Source of the DNA: Mycolicibacterium flavescens
GTDB taxonomy: Bacteria; Actinomycetota; Actinomycetes; Mycobacteriales; Mycobacteriaceae
DNA: 64,000 bases
Reading direction: 5' to 3'
Assembly: GCA_900637135.1 (NCBI GenBank)
Contig: LR134353.1
Span: 1,860,001 to 1,924,000 of the forward strand
In this document: piece by piece, positions 1 to 8,235 of the stretch
Layout: each line of letters opens with the position of its first letter
Numbering within the stretch: the first letter of the stretch is position 1
The notes under the pieces: model-generated
What the model saw: the letters and a program-made list of their open reading frames with translations, nothing else
Database searches by the model: none
Told to the model about the DNA's origin: nothing
Position numbers and translations under genes: made by a program

Positions 1-546
1 ACGGTGTATGCGTTCTCCACCGAGAATTGGAAACGCAGCACCGAAGAGGTGCGCTTCCTGATGGGCTTCAACCGGGAAGTGGTGCGTCGCCGCCGGGAGA
101 ACCTCAACGACATGGGCGTGCGGATGCGCTGGGTCGGCTCGCGGCCCCGCATGTGGCGCAGCGTGATCAAGGAGTTCGACATCGCCGAGCAGATGACCGT
201 CGGGAACGACGTCATCACGATCAACTACTGCGTCAACTACGGCGGACGGACCGAGATCATCGAGGCGACGCGCGAGCTCGCGCGGTTGGCCGCCGACGGC
301 AGGATCAAGCCGGACCGCATCAGCGAGGCGACGTTCGCCAAGCACCTGCACCGCTCCGACATCCCCGACGTGGACCTGTTCATCCGGACCTCGGGGGAGC
401 AGCGCGCCAGCAACTTCCTGCTCTGGCAGGCCGCCTACGCCGAGTTCGTGTTCCAGGACAAGTTGTGGCCGGACTACGACCGCCGCGACCTGTGGGCCGC
501 CTGCGAGGAGTACGTCAACCGCAACCGTCGCTTCGGCAGAGCCTGA
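1..546 (+). CDS. uppS: Long-chain polyprenyl (decaprenyl) diphosphate synthase, 5'-truncated by the window edge
   Basis: The reading frame is open from base 1 and stops at 544-546, so only the C-terminal 181 residues are present. It is a cis-prenyltransferase, which condenses isopentenyl diphosphate units to make the polyprenyl phosphate carrier of cell-wall synthesis at the inner membrane. Visible family motifs are FSTENW near the start, a hydrophobic core with [10 protein letters not shown], and the C-terminal signature [15 protein letters not shown] followed by AYAEFVF. The order uppS, Rv2360c-like, zur, smtB, glyS matches H37Rv Rv2361c-Rv2357c, where the uppS gene makes decaprenyl diphosphate. 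Product length specificity cannot be read from this fragment. Confidence 0.93.
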   Translation, partial: TVYAFSTENWKRSTEEVRFLMGFNREVVRRRRENLNDMGVRMRWVGSRPRMWRSVIKEFDIAEQMTVGNDVITINYCVNYGGRTEIIEATRELARLAADGRIKPDRISEATFAKHLHRSDIPDVDLFIRTSGEQRASNFLLWQAAYAEFVFQDKLWPDYDRRDLWAACEEYVNRNRRFGRA

Positions 547-571
547 TGATGTACCTGAGCGGGAGAGCGTG

Positions 572-997
572 ATGGCAATGCAGGAGCGGCTCGGCGAGAT
601 CCTCGAGGGCGTGGTGCCCGTGACGCGAGAGGACGACGGGGCGGTCACCGTCCACCACGACGAGACCTTTGCCTCGCTGCGCACGGTGGCGGTCGCCGAA
701 GGCCTGGAATTGGTGTCGCTGACCCAGATCCTGGCCTGGGATCTGCCGCTGGATGCCAAGCTGCGCGCCGCGGTCGCCGAACACGCCCACAACACGCTGC
801 TCGGCACGGTGTCGCTGGCCTCCAAGAGCGCGCCGAAAGAGATTGCCGCGGGCGCCAAGCGCAACTCCAAGAAGGCTGCGGATGTGCTGCTGCGCTACAA
901 CTTTCCGGCCGCCGGGTTGACCGATGACGCGCTGCGCACGCTGATTCTCATGGTGCTCGCGACCGGCGCCGAGGTGCGCCGGGCGCTAGTCGGCTGA
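572..997 (+). CDS. Conserved mycobacterial protein (Rv2360c-like), function unknown
   Basis: A 141-residue cytoplasmic protein lying 25 bp downstream of uppS, probably co-transcribed with it. It begins MAMQERLGEI; a GGGAGAG sequence at 561-567 precedes the ATG at 572, and an in-frame GTG at 569 would add one residue. There is no signal peptide or membrane segment. A Lys-rich stretch near residue 95 (AKRNSKKAADVLLRYNF) is followed by a helical C-terminus. Position and length match Rv2360c, which has no assigned function that I know. Its 3' end overlaps the convergent zur gene by 12 bp. Confidence 0.85.
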   Translation: MAMQERLGEILEGVVPVTREDDGAVTVHHDETFASLRTVAVAEGLELVSLTQILAWDLPLDAKLRAAVAEHAHNTLLGTVSLASKSAPKEIAAGAKRNSKKAADVLLRYNFPAAGLTDDALRTLILMVLATGAEVRRALVG

Positions 998-1399
998 ACC
1001 GTTCGTCGTCGTGCACTGCCCGCACACGCCGAAGATTTCGATCGTGTGGCTGATGTCGGAGAAGCCGTGCTGTCGGGCGATGTCGGCGGTCCAGGTCTCG
1101 ACGTCGCCGCCCTGGATCTCCACCGTCGAACCGCACGCGCGACAGACCAGGTGGTGATGGTGGTCCTCCGAACAGCGGCGGTACACCGACTCGCCGGTGT
1201 CGGTGCGCAGCGTGTCGACGACGCCTGCGGCCGCCATCTGTTGCAGGGTGCGGTACACGGTGGTCAGCCCGATGCCTTCGCCGCGGCGGCGCAGCTCGTC
1301 GTGCAGTTCCTGTGCCGAACGGAATTCGTCGACGTTCTCGAGCAGGTCCGCGATGGCTGCGCGTTGCCTCGTGGCGCGCACTCCCATGCTCATCGGCAT
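986..1399 (-). CDS. zur: Zinc uptake regulator Zur (FurB), Fur family
   Basis: A 137-residue Fur-family repressor that represses zinc-uptake and ribosomal-protein paralogue genes when zinc is replete. The N-terminal winged helix (to about residue 82) contains GLTTVYRTLQQM, the Fur recognition helix. The metal and dimer domain shows the HHHH cluster at residues 80-83, structural cysteine pairs CRAC (C86, C89) and CGQC (C126, C129), and H118. The gene starts 4 bp after the smtB stop, so smtB-zur form one operon. This matches the known mycobacterial arrangement in which SmtB controls its own operon. Confidence 0.93.
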   Translation of the reverse strand: MPMSMGVRATRQRAAIADLLENVDEFRSAQELHDELRRRGEGIGLTTVYRTLQQMAAAGVVDTLRTDTGESVYRRCSEDHHHHLVCRACGSTVEIQGGDVETWTADIARQHGFSDISHTIEIFGVCGQCTTTNGSAD

Positions 1400-1403
1400 G
1401 TGA

Positions 1404-1778
1404 TCACTCGTGCGCCTCGCCCGCGTGCGTGACCGCCGCGACGACGATGTCGGCGAGGTGATGATCGACGAGGCGGTACATCACCTCGCGCCCGGACCGT
1501 TCACCGGCGACGACGCCCGCGGCCTTCAGGATGCGCAGGTGCTGGCTGACCAACGGCTGGGGCACCGCCAGCGCATCGACGAGCTCGTGCACGCAGCGCG
1601 CCGACTCCCGCAATTGCAGCACGATCGCGATCCGCACCGGGGCGGCCAACGCGCGCAGCAGGTCGCCGGAGGTGTCGAGCACGTCACGCGGGGGCAGGTC
1701 GGGATACGGTGCGCCGCCGTGGTCGTGGGCGTCCCCGGTGGCGACGCTTCCGTCCGCCAAAGTGGAAACGATTTTCAT
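1404..1778 (-). CDS. smtB: Zinc-responsive ArsR/SmtB-family repressor
   Basis: I chose the ATG at 1778 ([10 protein letters not shown]), giving 124 residues; a longer frame upstream would run through the candidate operator. The winged helix is at about residues 40-102 ([10 protein letters not shown], then [14 protein letters not shown] as recognition helix). The alpha-5 zinc site DxHx10Hx2E is complete: D105, H107, H118, E121. This is the SmtB-type zinc site, so zinc release from DNA is expected. It is the first gene of the smtB-zur operon, divergent from glyS, with a dyad at 1792-1811 just upstream of its start. Confidence 0.92.
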   Translation of the reverse strand: MKIVSTLADGSVATGDAHDHGGAPYPDLPPRDVLDTSGDLLRALAAPVRIAIVLQLRESARCVHELVDALAVPQPLVSQHLRILKAAGVVAGERSGREVMYRLVDHHLADIVVAAVTHAGEAHE

Positions 1779-1791
1779 TACGGCCAACAAT

Positions 1792-1811
1792 ACATGCGCT
1801 TCTATGCATGT
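1792..1811. promoter_or_regulatory. Candidate SmtB operator (inverted repeat)
   Basis: A perfect 6-bp dyad ACATGC/GCATGT with an 8-bp spacer lies 14 bp upstream of the smtB start, in an AT-richer patch of the smtB-glyS divergent region (1779-1933). Mycobacterial smtB-zur operons are autoregulated by SmtB through a palindrome in this position. That this dyad is the site is inferred from position and symmetry. Confidence 0.55.
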
Positions 1812-1933
1812 CAACGCCGGGATACGGCTGCCCAATGGCCGCGAGCGACCGTGTCTGTCCGCGAAATCGCGGCGTGTCGCCGTACAAATGCGGTCGCTCG
1901 GCGGTGGTGAGCGGGTCGCTAGGCTATGCAGTC

Positions 1934-3328
1934 GTGGCTCACTCTTCCTCGATCATCGACACCGTTGCGAACCTGGCCAAACGGCGCGGGCTGGTTTACC
2001 AGGCGGGGGAGATCTATGGCGGCACCAAGTCGGCGTGGGACTACGGCCCGCTCGGCGTGGAACTCAAGGAGAACATCAAGCGCCAGTGGTGGCGGTCGGT
2101 GGTCACCAGCCGCGACGACGTGGTGGGCCTGGACTCGTCGATCATCCTGCCCCGCGAGGTGTGGGTGGCGTCCGGGCACGTCGACGTGTTCAACGATCCG
2201 CTGGTCGAGTGCCTCAACTGTCACAAGCGGCATCGGCAGGACCACCTGCAGGAGGCATACGCCGAGAAGAAGGGCATCAGCGACCCCGAATCCGTGGCGA
2301 TGACCGAGATCGCGTGCCCGGACTGCGGGACCAAGGGTCAGTGGACCGAACCGCGCGATTTCAACATGATGCTCAAGACCTACCTCGGTCCGATCGAGAG
2401 CGAAGAGGGCCTGCACTATCTGCGGCCGGAGACCGCGCAGGGCATCTTCGTCAACTTCGCCAATGTGGTGACCACGCAACGCAAGAAGCCGCCGTTCGGT
2501 ATCGCCCAGACGGGTAAGAGTTTCCGCAACGAGATCACGCCGGGCAACTTCATCTTCCGGACCCGCGAGTTCGAGCAGATGGAGATGGAGTTCTTCGTCG
2601 AGCCGTCGACCGCACGCGAGTGGCACCAGTACTGGATCGACGAGCGGTTGCAGTGGTACGTCGAACTGGGCATCGACCGCGACAATCTCCGGCTCTACGA
2701 GCATCCGAAGGAGAAGCTGTCGCACTACTCCGACCGCACCGTCGACATCGAGTACAAGTTCGGTTTCCAGGGCAACCCGTGGGGCGAGCTGGAGGGTGTC
2801 GCGAACCGTACCGACTTCGACTTGTCCACGCACACAAAGCATTCCGGTGCGGACCTGTCCTATTACGACCAGGCCAACGACACCCGCTACGTCCCCTATG
2901 TGATCGAGCCGGCGGCCGGCCTGACGCGGTCGTTCATGGCGTTCCTCGTCGACGCCTACGCCGAGGACGAGGCGCCCAACGCCAAGGGCGGCGTCGACAA
3001 GCGCACAGTTTTGCGGCTGGATCCGCGGCTCGCTCCGGTCAAAGCCGCGGTGCTGCCGCTGTCGCGCAACGAGGCCCTCTCGCCGAAGGCGCGCGACCTC
3101 GCCGCCGAACTGCGTAAGTGCTGGAACGTCGACTTCGACGACGCGGGCGCGATCGGGCGGCGCTACCGCCGCCAGGACGAGATCGGCACCCCGTTTTGCG
3201 TGACGGTCGACTTCGACACACTCGAGGATCAGGCTGTCACCGTCCGCGAGCGCGACGCGATGACGCAGGACCGGGTGTCGCTCGACAACGTCAGCGACTA
3301 CCTCGCCGCTCGTCTCAAAGGCTGCTGA
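1934..3328 (+). CDS. glyS: Glycyl-tRNA synthetase, class II dimeric type
   Basis: Charges tRNA-Gly with glycine in the cytoplasm. I chose the GTG at 1934 ([19 protein letters not shown]), which gives 464 residues, close to the H37Rv enzyme; the frame is open further upstream but that part has no family similarity. Class II motifs are clear: SGEIYGG-type N-terminus ([19 protein letters not shown]), motif 2 around [20 protein letters not shown], and motif 3 near [10 protein letters not shown]. An insertion holds two cysteine pairs, CLNC and CPDC, a likely zinc ribbon. As I recall, the H37Rv protein has lost these cysteines. Confidence 0.96.
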   Translation: MAHSSSIIDTVANLAKRRGLVYQAGEIYGGTKSAWDYGPLGVELKENIKRQWWRSVVTSRDDVVGLDSSIILPREVWVASGHVDVFNDPLVECLNCHKRHRQDHLQEAYAEKKGISDPESVAMTEIACPDCGTKGQWTEPRDFNMMLKTYLGPIESEEGLHYLRPETAQGIFVNFANVVTTQRKKPPFGIAQTGKSFRNEITPGNFIFRTREFEQMEMEFFVEPSTAREWHQYWIDERLQWYVELGIDRDNLRLYEHPKEKLSHYSDRTVDIEYKFGFQGNPWGELEGVANRTDFDLSTHTKHSGADLSYYDQANDTRYVPYVIEPAAGLTRSFMAFLVDAYAEDEAPNAKGGVDKRTVLRLDPRLAPVKAAVLPLSRNEALSPKARDLAAELRKCWNVDFDDAGAIGRRYRRQDEIGTPFCVTVDFDTLEDQAVTVRERDAMTQDRVSLDNVSDYLAARLKGC

Positions 3329-3338
3329 CTAGCGGCGC

Positions 3339-3505
3339 GCGCGTGCGTGTCACTCCCTTGCCGCGAGCGTGCGTGTTTGCCCACGCCACGCCGCGAAAAT
3401 TGAGCACTGCACGCACTCTCACTCGTCGCTGAGCGTGCGTGTCTGTCGACAACACACCGTTGCAAGGCAACAGTTTTCGCACCGTCGCGCTCCGTCGAGC
3501 GTGCG
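3339..3505. repeat. Short intergenic repeats of GAGCGTGCGTGT
   Basis: The 263-bp space between the convergent glyS and TPM-domain stops holds no gene. It contains GAGCGTGCGTGT at 3365-3376 and 3431-3442, GCGTGCGTGT at 3341-3350, and a shortened GAGCGTGCG at 3497-3505. The last three GAG copies start exactly 66 bp apart. Partial reverse complements (GCACGC, 3409-3414) could pair with them. This may be a mycobacterial intergenic repeat family or part of the terminator region between the convergent genes. Confidence 0.5.
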
Positions 3506-3591
3506 CGAGCTGCGCAAAAGCAGCGGCGTGCCCTGAGCAAACACGCGCGCTCGCGGTGCAGAGGAAAGGTGCAAAGGAGAGGGGCAAACGG

Positions 3592-5598
3592 CTAGAAGCG
3601 GCCGCCGCCGCCGAACATTCCGCCACCGCCACCGGAGCCGCCAAACGAACCGGGGCTGAACCCGCCGCCGCCGAAGCCACCGAAGCCGCCGCGCATTCCT
3701 CCGCTGAGGATGTTTCCGATGAGGATGCCGCCGATGATCGCGCCCATGTTGCCCCCACCGCCGCGGCCGCCGCCGCCGAACGGACCCATGTACGAACTGT
3801 GCGCGTTCTGAACGTCGGCGTTGGCCAGGTTCTGCGCCTGTGACGCGAGCATCGCCGCACCGTTGGCGTGCTTGATGGCCTCGGCCGGATCGGTGGCCCG
3901 CCGCTCTTCGGCGGCGCCGATCTGACGGACGGCCTCGGCCAAGCGGGTCCGGGCCTCGGGACCGACGATGCCGCGACGGGTGTCGATGAAGTCCGACACC
4001 GACCGGACCCGCGACCGCGCCGTGAACAGCGCCTCGTCCAAGGCTCGGTTGAGGCGGTCAGCGGCCTCCCGCTCCTGCTCGACGGCGGCCAGCAGCCGAT
4101 CGAGATCCGCGTCGGCCTTCGTCAGTTCGGTGAAAGTGCCCAGCGGGTCAGCGGCTTTGGAGCGCTGCGCGGCGGCGACGGCAGCCGCTGCCGCGTCACG
4201 CGCCTCGGCCAACTGCGCGGCCTGCGGCACGTTGCCCTGCTGCAGCAACGCGCCGGCCTGCTTGATGCCGTTCTGGATGTCCTCGATCGCCGCGGGCAAC
4301 GTGGCAGCGGCGCGACGGATGTCACTGGCGGCGCTGTCCACCGCGTCGAGCAGACCGCGCGCCTGCACCAACGCCGACTCCGCCGCTCGCACACATTCGA
4401 CGAGCTCACTCTGCTGGCCCGGCACCGGGCGGGCGGCAAGGTCGCGCCCACGGCTGATGCTCGTATCGGCGAAGTCGAGCAGTTCTTTGGCCGCGTCGAC
4501 GTTGCCGGCCACCGAACTCAGCGCGGTTGAATCGAACTCGCTGTGCAGTTCGGCCATTTTCCGGCGGGACGGCTCGAGCCGGGCGGTGATGTCGACCACC
4601 CGCTGCGTCATCGAGTCCAGTTTCGACGGGGCGTTGATCACCAGGTTCCGCAGCTCGGTGAACGCGTCGCGCTGCGCGTCGAGCTCACGGTCGGCCTTGG
4701 CCGCCGCGACCACCACCCGGGTCAAGAGGTCGCGCCTTTGCGCCGGGGTTTCGGGGATGGCGTCGTCGAGGATCTGCCGGACGTTAAATGCCTGGGCGAG
4801 TGTCGTTCTCGCGTTGTTGACCGCCCGCGTGAACGGCTCGGTCCGTGAGGTGCCGAACTCCTCGACCGCCAATTCCAATTCGTGGTCGCTGGTCCGCACC
4901 GCATTGTCGACCTCGACCACCATCGCTCGCGAGAGGTCGTCGAGCGCGTCCAGCGACACCGCCGCCAGCGCCTGCGGGTCGCTCGGATCGACTCTGCGCG
5001 CAGCGGCGAATTCGGCCTCCCGGCGCTTGCGCTGCCGTCGTCGTCGCCAGACCATCAGCACCACCACCGCGAGCGCGATCACTCCGAGGGCGATGAGCAA
5101 CCCGACCCAGCTCAGGGTCGAACCCGAGCTGCCCGACCGGGCGAGCCCTTCGGCCGCCGCGACCGCCGCTCCTGCCCAGTCGCTGTTGCGCAGTGCAGGC
5201 TCGATGCCGTTGCGCCGAACGCTTTCCACCCGGCTCGAGCTCAACTCCGTTGCGCTGTCGGGCACCAGGAACGCGTACGAACGGTCAACCGTGGCCACCG
5301 CCAACAGCGCGTCGTAGGTGCCCAGGTCGCTCGTACGCATGGTGTTGCGCGCCCACGTCTCGGCCGGCTGACCGGAGAAGGTATCGACGTAGACGACCCA
5401 CAACCTGGTCCTGCTGCTGTTGTAGAGCGAGTCGACCGCCGATGTCACCTCCGCCCGAGCGGCGCCGTCGAGGACGCCCGCGTTGTCGGTGACGTAGCCC
5501 GGCAGCCGAAACGGCGGCTCGGCAGCCGCCGTCGGCGCGGTGAGTGCACTGCCGGCGAGCATGGCGAGCACGAGGGTCAGCAGGCGGACGAGGCGCAT
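3592..5598 (-). CDS. Exported TPM-domain membrane protein (Rv2345-like)
   Basis: A 668-residue protein. A signal peptide (residues 1-26, cut near AAAEP) precedes an extracytoplasmic TPM domain at about 30-155 (LPGYVTDNAGVLD and WVVYVDTFSG are typical). One membrane helix follows at about 163-184 with an RRRRQRKRR stop-transfer cluster. A long charged, probably coiled-coil cytoplasmic region then ends in a Gly-rich tail (GGFGGFGGGG type). TPM domains are linked to envelope or photosystem repair in other bacteria; the function here is unknown. A good Shine-Dalgarno (AGGAG, complement of 5605-5609) sits before the start, but the IS110 transposase stop is only 14 bp upstream. The native promoter has therefore probably been displaced. 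Confidence 0.88.
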   Translation of the reverse strand: MRLVRLLTLVLAMLAGSALTAPTAAAEPPFRLPGYVTDNAGVLDGAARAEVTSAVDSLYNSSRTRLWVVYVDTFSGQPAETWARNTMRTSDLGTYDALLAVATVDRSYAFLVPDSATELSSSRVESVRRNGIEPALRNSDWAGAAVAAAEGLARSGSSGSTLSWVGLLIALGVIALAVVVLMVWRRRRQRKRREAEFAAARRVDPSDPQALAAVSLDALDDLSRAMVVEVDNAVRTSDHELELAVEEFGTSRTEPFTRAVNNARTTLAQAFNVRQILDDAIPETPAQRRDLLTRVVVAAAKADRELDAQRDAFTELRNLVINAPSKLDSMTQRVVDITARLEPSRRKMAELHSEFDSTALSSVAGNVDAAKELLDFADTSISRGRDLAARPVPGQQSELVECVRAAESALVQARGLLDAVDSAASDIRRAAATLPAAIEDIQNGIKQAGALLQQGNVPQAAQLAEARDAAAAAVAAAQRSKAADPLGTFTELTKADADLDRLLAAVEQEREAADRLNRALDEALFTARSRVRSVSDFIDTRRGIVGPEARTRLAEAVRQIGAAEERRATDPAEAIKHANGAAMLASQAQNLANADVQNAHSSYMGPFGGGGRGGGGNMGAIIGGILIGNILSGGMRGGFGGFGGGGFSPGSFGGSGGGGGMFGGGGRF

Positions 5599-5612
5599 GC
5601 GTTTCTCCTATG

Positions 5613-6665
5613 TCAAGCCGCTGCCGCTTGGCAAGGCTTTTGACGATTGTTGTGGTCGGTGTGCAGGTGGCCGTAGACGACGCGGGCCAGGCGGCGTTTG
5701 AGGCAGCGCAGGGCTTCGGGTGTGGAGTCGCCGTTGGTGATGCGGTGGCGGTAATAGGTCTGTCCGAGGCCCTGGAGGCGGATTTGGGTGACGGCGATGC
5801 GGTGTAGGGCGGTGTTGAGTTGGCGGTTGCCCGAGCGGGTCATACGGACTCGTCCGCGGGTGTTGCCCGACCATACCGGCACCGGGGCCACCCCGGCGTG
5901 ACGCGCGAAGGCCGCCTCGCTCTTGAATCGGGTCACCCCGGCGGTTTCGCCGACGAGTTTGGCCGCGGTCAGCTCGCCACATCCCGGCATGGCCAGCAAC
6001 ACCGGGGCGACCTGGCGGACACGGGCACCGATCCGTTTGGCCAACCCGTCGATGGTCTCGGTGAGGCGGCTGATGTCGGCCAGCTCGTCGCGGGCCAACT
6101 CGGCGACGATGCCGGTTTGGGTGTGCAGCCAGTCGCCGAGCAGTCTGCGGTGCTTGGCCAGATTCAACGAGCGCGCCTTGGGGGCATGGGCGGGATCGAG
6201 CTCGTGAACCCGCCACAGCAGCCGGTTAATCGTCGCAGTGCGTTGTGCCACAAGGTCTTCGCGTCGATCCACCAACAGCTTGAGTTCACGCGACACCTCG
6301 TCATGAGCGGCTACCGGCAGATCGGGCTCACGCAGGAAACCACGAGCGACTGCCAGCGCATCGATGGGATCGGACTTACCCCGGGTGCGGGCCGAGGCCC
6401 GGGTCTGGGCCATCAGCTTGGGCGGGACCCGCACCACTTTCTGCCCCAACGCGAACAGGTCGCGCTCTAGACGCGCTGACAGATGCCGGCAGTCTTCGAT
6501 CGCCCAGATGACATCGGTTCCGAAATGCTCACGGGCCCACATCACCGCTTCGGTATGCCCGCCGGTGAGGGCCTTGACGGTCTTCTCGCCGAGCTTGCGG
6601 CCTACCTCGTCGACGGCGACGAAGGTATGCGTGCGCTTGTGTACATCGGCTCCAACAACAACCAT
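5613..6665 (-). CDS. IS110-family transposase (DEDD recombinase)
   Basis: A 350-residue recombinase from the ATG at 6665, preceded by GGAGG at 8 nt; an in-frame ATG at 6680 would add five residues. The N-terminal RuvC-like DEDD domain begins MVVVGADVHKRTHTFVAVD and contains WAIEDCRHLS and SDPIDALAVAR. The C-terminal transposase_20 domain contains MPGCGELTAAKLVGE, FARHAGVAPVP and RSGNRQLNTALHRIA, with the serine expected of this family. The frame is intact and uninterrupted, so the element may be active. It is transcribed towards the TPM gene, so read-through could drive that gene. Confidence 0.93.
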   Translation of the reverse strand: MVVVGADVHKRTHTFVAVDEVGRKLGEKTVKALTGGHTEAVMWAREHFGTDVIWAIEDCRHLSARLERDLFALGQKVVRVPPKLMAQTRASARTRGKSDPIDALAVARGFLREPDLPVAAHDEVSRELKLLVDRREDLVAQRTATINRLLWRVHELDPAHAPKARSLNLAKHRRLLGDWLHTQTGIVAELARDELADISRLTETIDGLAKRIGARVRQVAPVLLAMPGCGELTAAKLVGETAGVTRFKSEAAFARHAGVAPVPVWSGNTRGRVRMTRSGNRQLNTALHRIAVTQIRLQGLGQTYYRHRITNGDSTPEALRCLKRRLARVVYGHLHTDHNNRQKPCQAAAA

Positions 6666-6680
6666 GGTGGTTGCCTCCAT

Positions 6681-6850
6681 TCACTGAGAGGTGACGGTTG
6701 GGCCGGTCGGCGGACATACCTCAGTTGGGGGCGGTGCCACGCTCCTATCAAGTCACGCCGGCCGGTCCTTCACACCTGATGCCGGCAAAACGCGTGAACG
6801 CCAACCAAAGGCGGCAGCCAATCTAAGAGCCAGACACCAGGTGAAAAGGA
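6681..6850 (-). ncRNA. Possible bridge RNA region of the IS110 element
   Basis: In IS110-group elements the non-coding segment upstream of the recombinase gene encodes the bridge RNA, which specifies target and donor DNA. Here this corresponds to the minus strand upstream of 6665. The segment carries no plausible gene and has several short GC-rich complementary stretches (for example GCCGGCCGG near 6758-6766). I infer the RNA from family and position; I could not fold it or locate the guide loops. Confidence 0.3.
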
Positions 6851-6947
6851 TTCAACCACCGCACTACGCGGCACCTCACCTTCACACTGACCGCCAATCT
6901 AGTGCGCGACACGGTCAACCCGGTTGGTGCTGGCAGACTATCCGTCG

Positions 6948-8204
6948 GTGACAGGCAACGGAGATCCCTACGACGAGTTCGACCGCCAGCGATGGGTGGA
7001 CGAGCCGCCGAAGAGCGCTGCGCTGCCCGGCACCGACACCGAGCATCGCACCGATTTCGCGCGCGACCGGGCGCGGGTGCTGCACTGTGCGGCGCTTCGC
7101 CGACTGGCCGACAAGACTCAGGTGGTCGGCCCGCGCCAGGGCGAGACGCCGCGCACCCGGCTGACCCATTCGCTGGAGGTCGCCCAGATCGGCCGCGGCA
7201 TGGCGATCGGCCTGGGCTGCGACCCCGACCTCGTCGACCTCGCAGGCCTGGCCCACGACATAGGTCACCCGCCCTACGGCCACAACGGCGAGCGCGCCCT
7301 GAACGAGATCGCCGCCGACTGCGGCGGCTTCGAGGGCAACGCCCAGAACTTCCGGATCCTGACCCGCCTCGAGCCGAAAACCCTTGACGCAGAGGGTGGT
7401 AGCGCGGGGCTGAACCTCACTCGGGCCGCCCTGGACGCCGTCACCAAGTATCCGTGGCGGCGCGGGTCGCGGCAGGCCAAGTTCGGTTTCTACTCCGACG
7501 ACGTGCCGGTGGCCGACTGGGTGCGCAGGAACGCGCCCGCCGAAAAGGCTTGCCTGGAGGCGCAGGTCATGGACTGGGCCGACGACGTCGCCTACTCGGT
7601 TCACGACGTCGAGGACGGGGTGGTTTCCGGCCGCATCGACATGCGGGTGCTGGCCGACAAGGACGCGGCGGCCGTACTGGGTCGGTTGGGCGAGTCGAGC
7701 GGGATGGGCGCCGGGCTGCGGTCCGGCGACCTGGTGGCCGCCGCGGCGCGGCTGTCGAGCCTGCCGGTCGTGGCCGCTGTGGGTAAGTACGACGGCACGC
7801 TGACCGCATCCGTCGCGCTAAAGAAGTTGACCAGCGAACTCGTCGGCCGGTTCGCCTCGGCGGCCATCGCCGCGACCCGCGAGGAATCCGGCCGGGGACC
7901 TCTGGTCCGCTACCAGGCCGACCTGCGGGTCCCCGATCTGGTGCGGGCGGAGGTTGCGGTGCTCAAGATCCTCGCGCTGCAGTTCATCATGTCGGATCCC
8001 CGGCATCTGGAACTGCAGGCCCGGCAGCGCGAACGCGTGCACCGGGTGGTGGCGTGGGTCGCTGCCGGCGCACCTGCGACGCTCGACCCGATCTTCGTGC
8101 CTGCGTACAACGCCGCCGGCGACGACGGCGCCCGCCTGCGGGTGGTCATCGACCAGGTCGCGTCCTTCACCGAGGGCCGCCTCGAGCGGTTGGAACCCGC
8201 CTAG
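6948..8204 (+). CDS. dgt: Deoxyguanosinetriphosphate triphosphohydrolase-like protein
   Basis: An HD-domain dNTPase of 418 residues that converts dNTPs to nucleoside and triphosphate, lowering nucleotide pools. I chose the GTG at 6948 ([16 protein letters not shown]) because the similarity I recall to the H37Rv protein begins at DPYD. TTG 6924 and GTG 6927 are in-frame alternatives with no clear ribosome site. Metal ligands are visible: H74 in RLTHSLEV, and H103-D104 with H107 in [14 protein letters not shown]. It precedes dnaG by 31 bp, as in H37Rv (Rv2344c-Rv2343c). Its upstream region has been altered by the IS110 insertion, so its promoter may now lie in IS DNA. Confidence 0.92.
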   Translation: MTGNGDPYDEFDRQRWVDEPPKSAALPGTDTEHRTDFARDRARVLHCAALRRLADKTQVVGPRQGETPRTRLTHSLEVAQIGRGMAIGLGCDPDLVDLAGLAHDIGHPPYGHNGERALNEIAADCGGFEGNAQNFRILTRLEPKTLDAEGGSAGLNLTRAALDAVTKYPWRRGSRQAKFGFYSDDVPVADWVRRNAPAEKACLEAQVMDWADDVAYSVHDVEDGVVSGRIDMRVLADKDAAAVLGRLGESSGMGAGLRSGDLVAAAARLSSLPVVAAVGKYDGTLTASVALKKLTSELVGRFASAAIAATREESGRGPLVRYQADLRVPDLVRAEVAVLKILALQFIMSDPRHLELQARQRERVHRVVAWVAAGAPATLDPIFVPAYNAAGDDGARLRVVIDQVASFTEGRLERLEPA

Positions 8205-8223
8205 GCGTCCGCCAGGGGCGCTC

Positions 8224-8229
8224 TAGACT
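8224..8229 (+). promoter_or_regulatory. -10 element TAGACT for a leaderless dnaG transcript
   Basis: TAGACT matches the mycobacterial TANNNT -10 and ends 6 nt before the GTG start at 8236. This places the transcription start at the G of the start codon, which is typical of leaderless mRNAs in mycobacteria. No Shine-Dalgarno is present between them. Confidence 0.55.
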
Positions 8230-8235
8230 GGCCCG

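Larger units (their letters stand above)
5611..6850 (-). mobile_element. IS110-family insertion sequence (ends approximate)
   Basis: An intact IS110-type transposase with about 180-280 bp of non-coding DNA on its 5' side lies between two genes (TPM-domain, dgt) that are divergent neighbours in H37Rv. One end must lie within 5599-5613, because the TPM gene's ribosome site and the transposase stop leave no more room. The other end lies somewhere between 6690 and the dgt start. IS110 elements lack terminal inverted repeats, so the exact ends cannot be read without an empty-site comparison. Confidence 0.7.
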
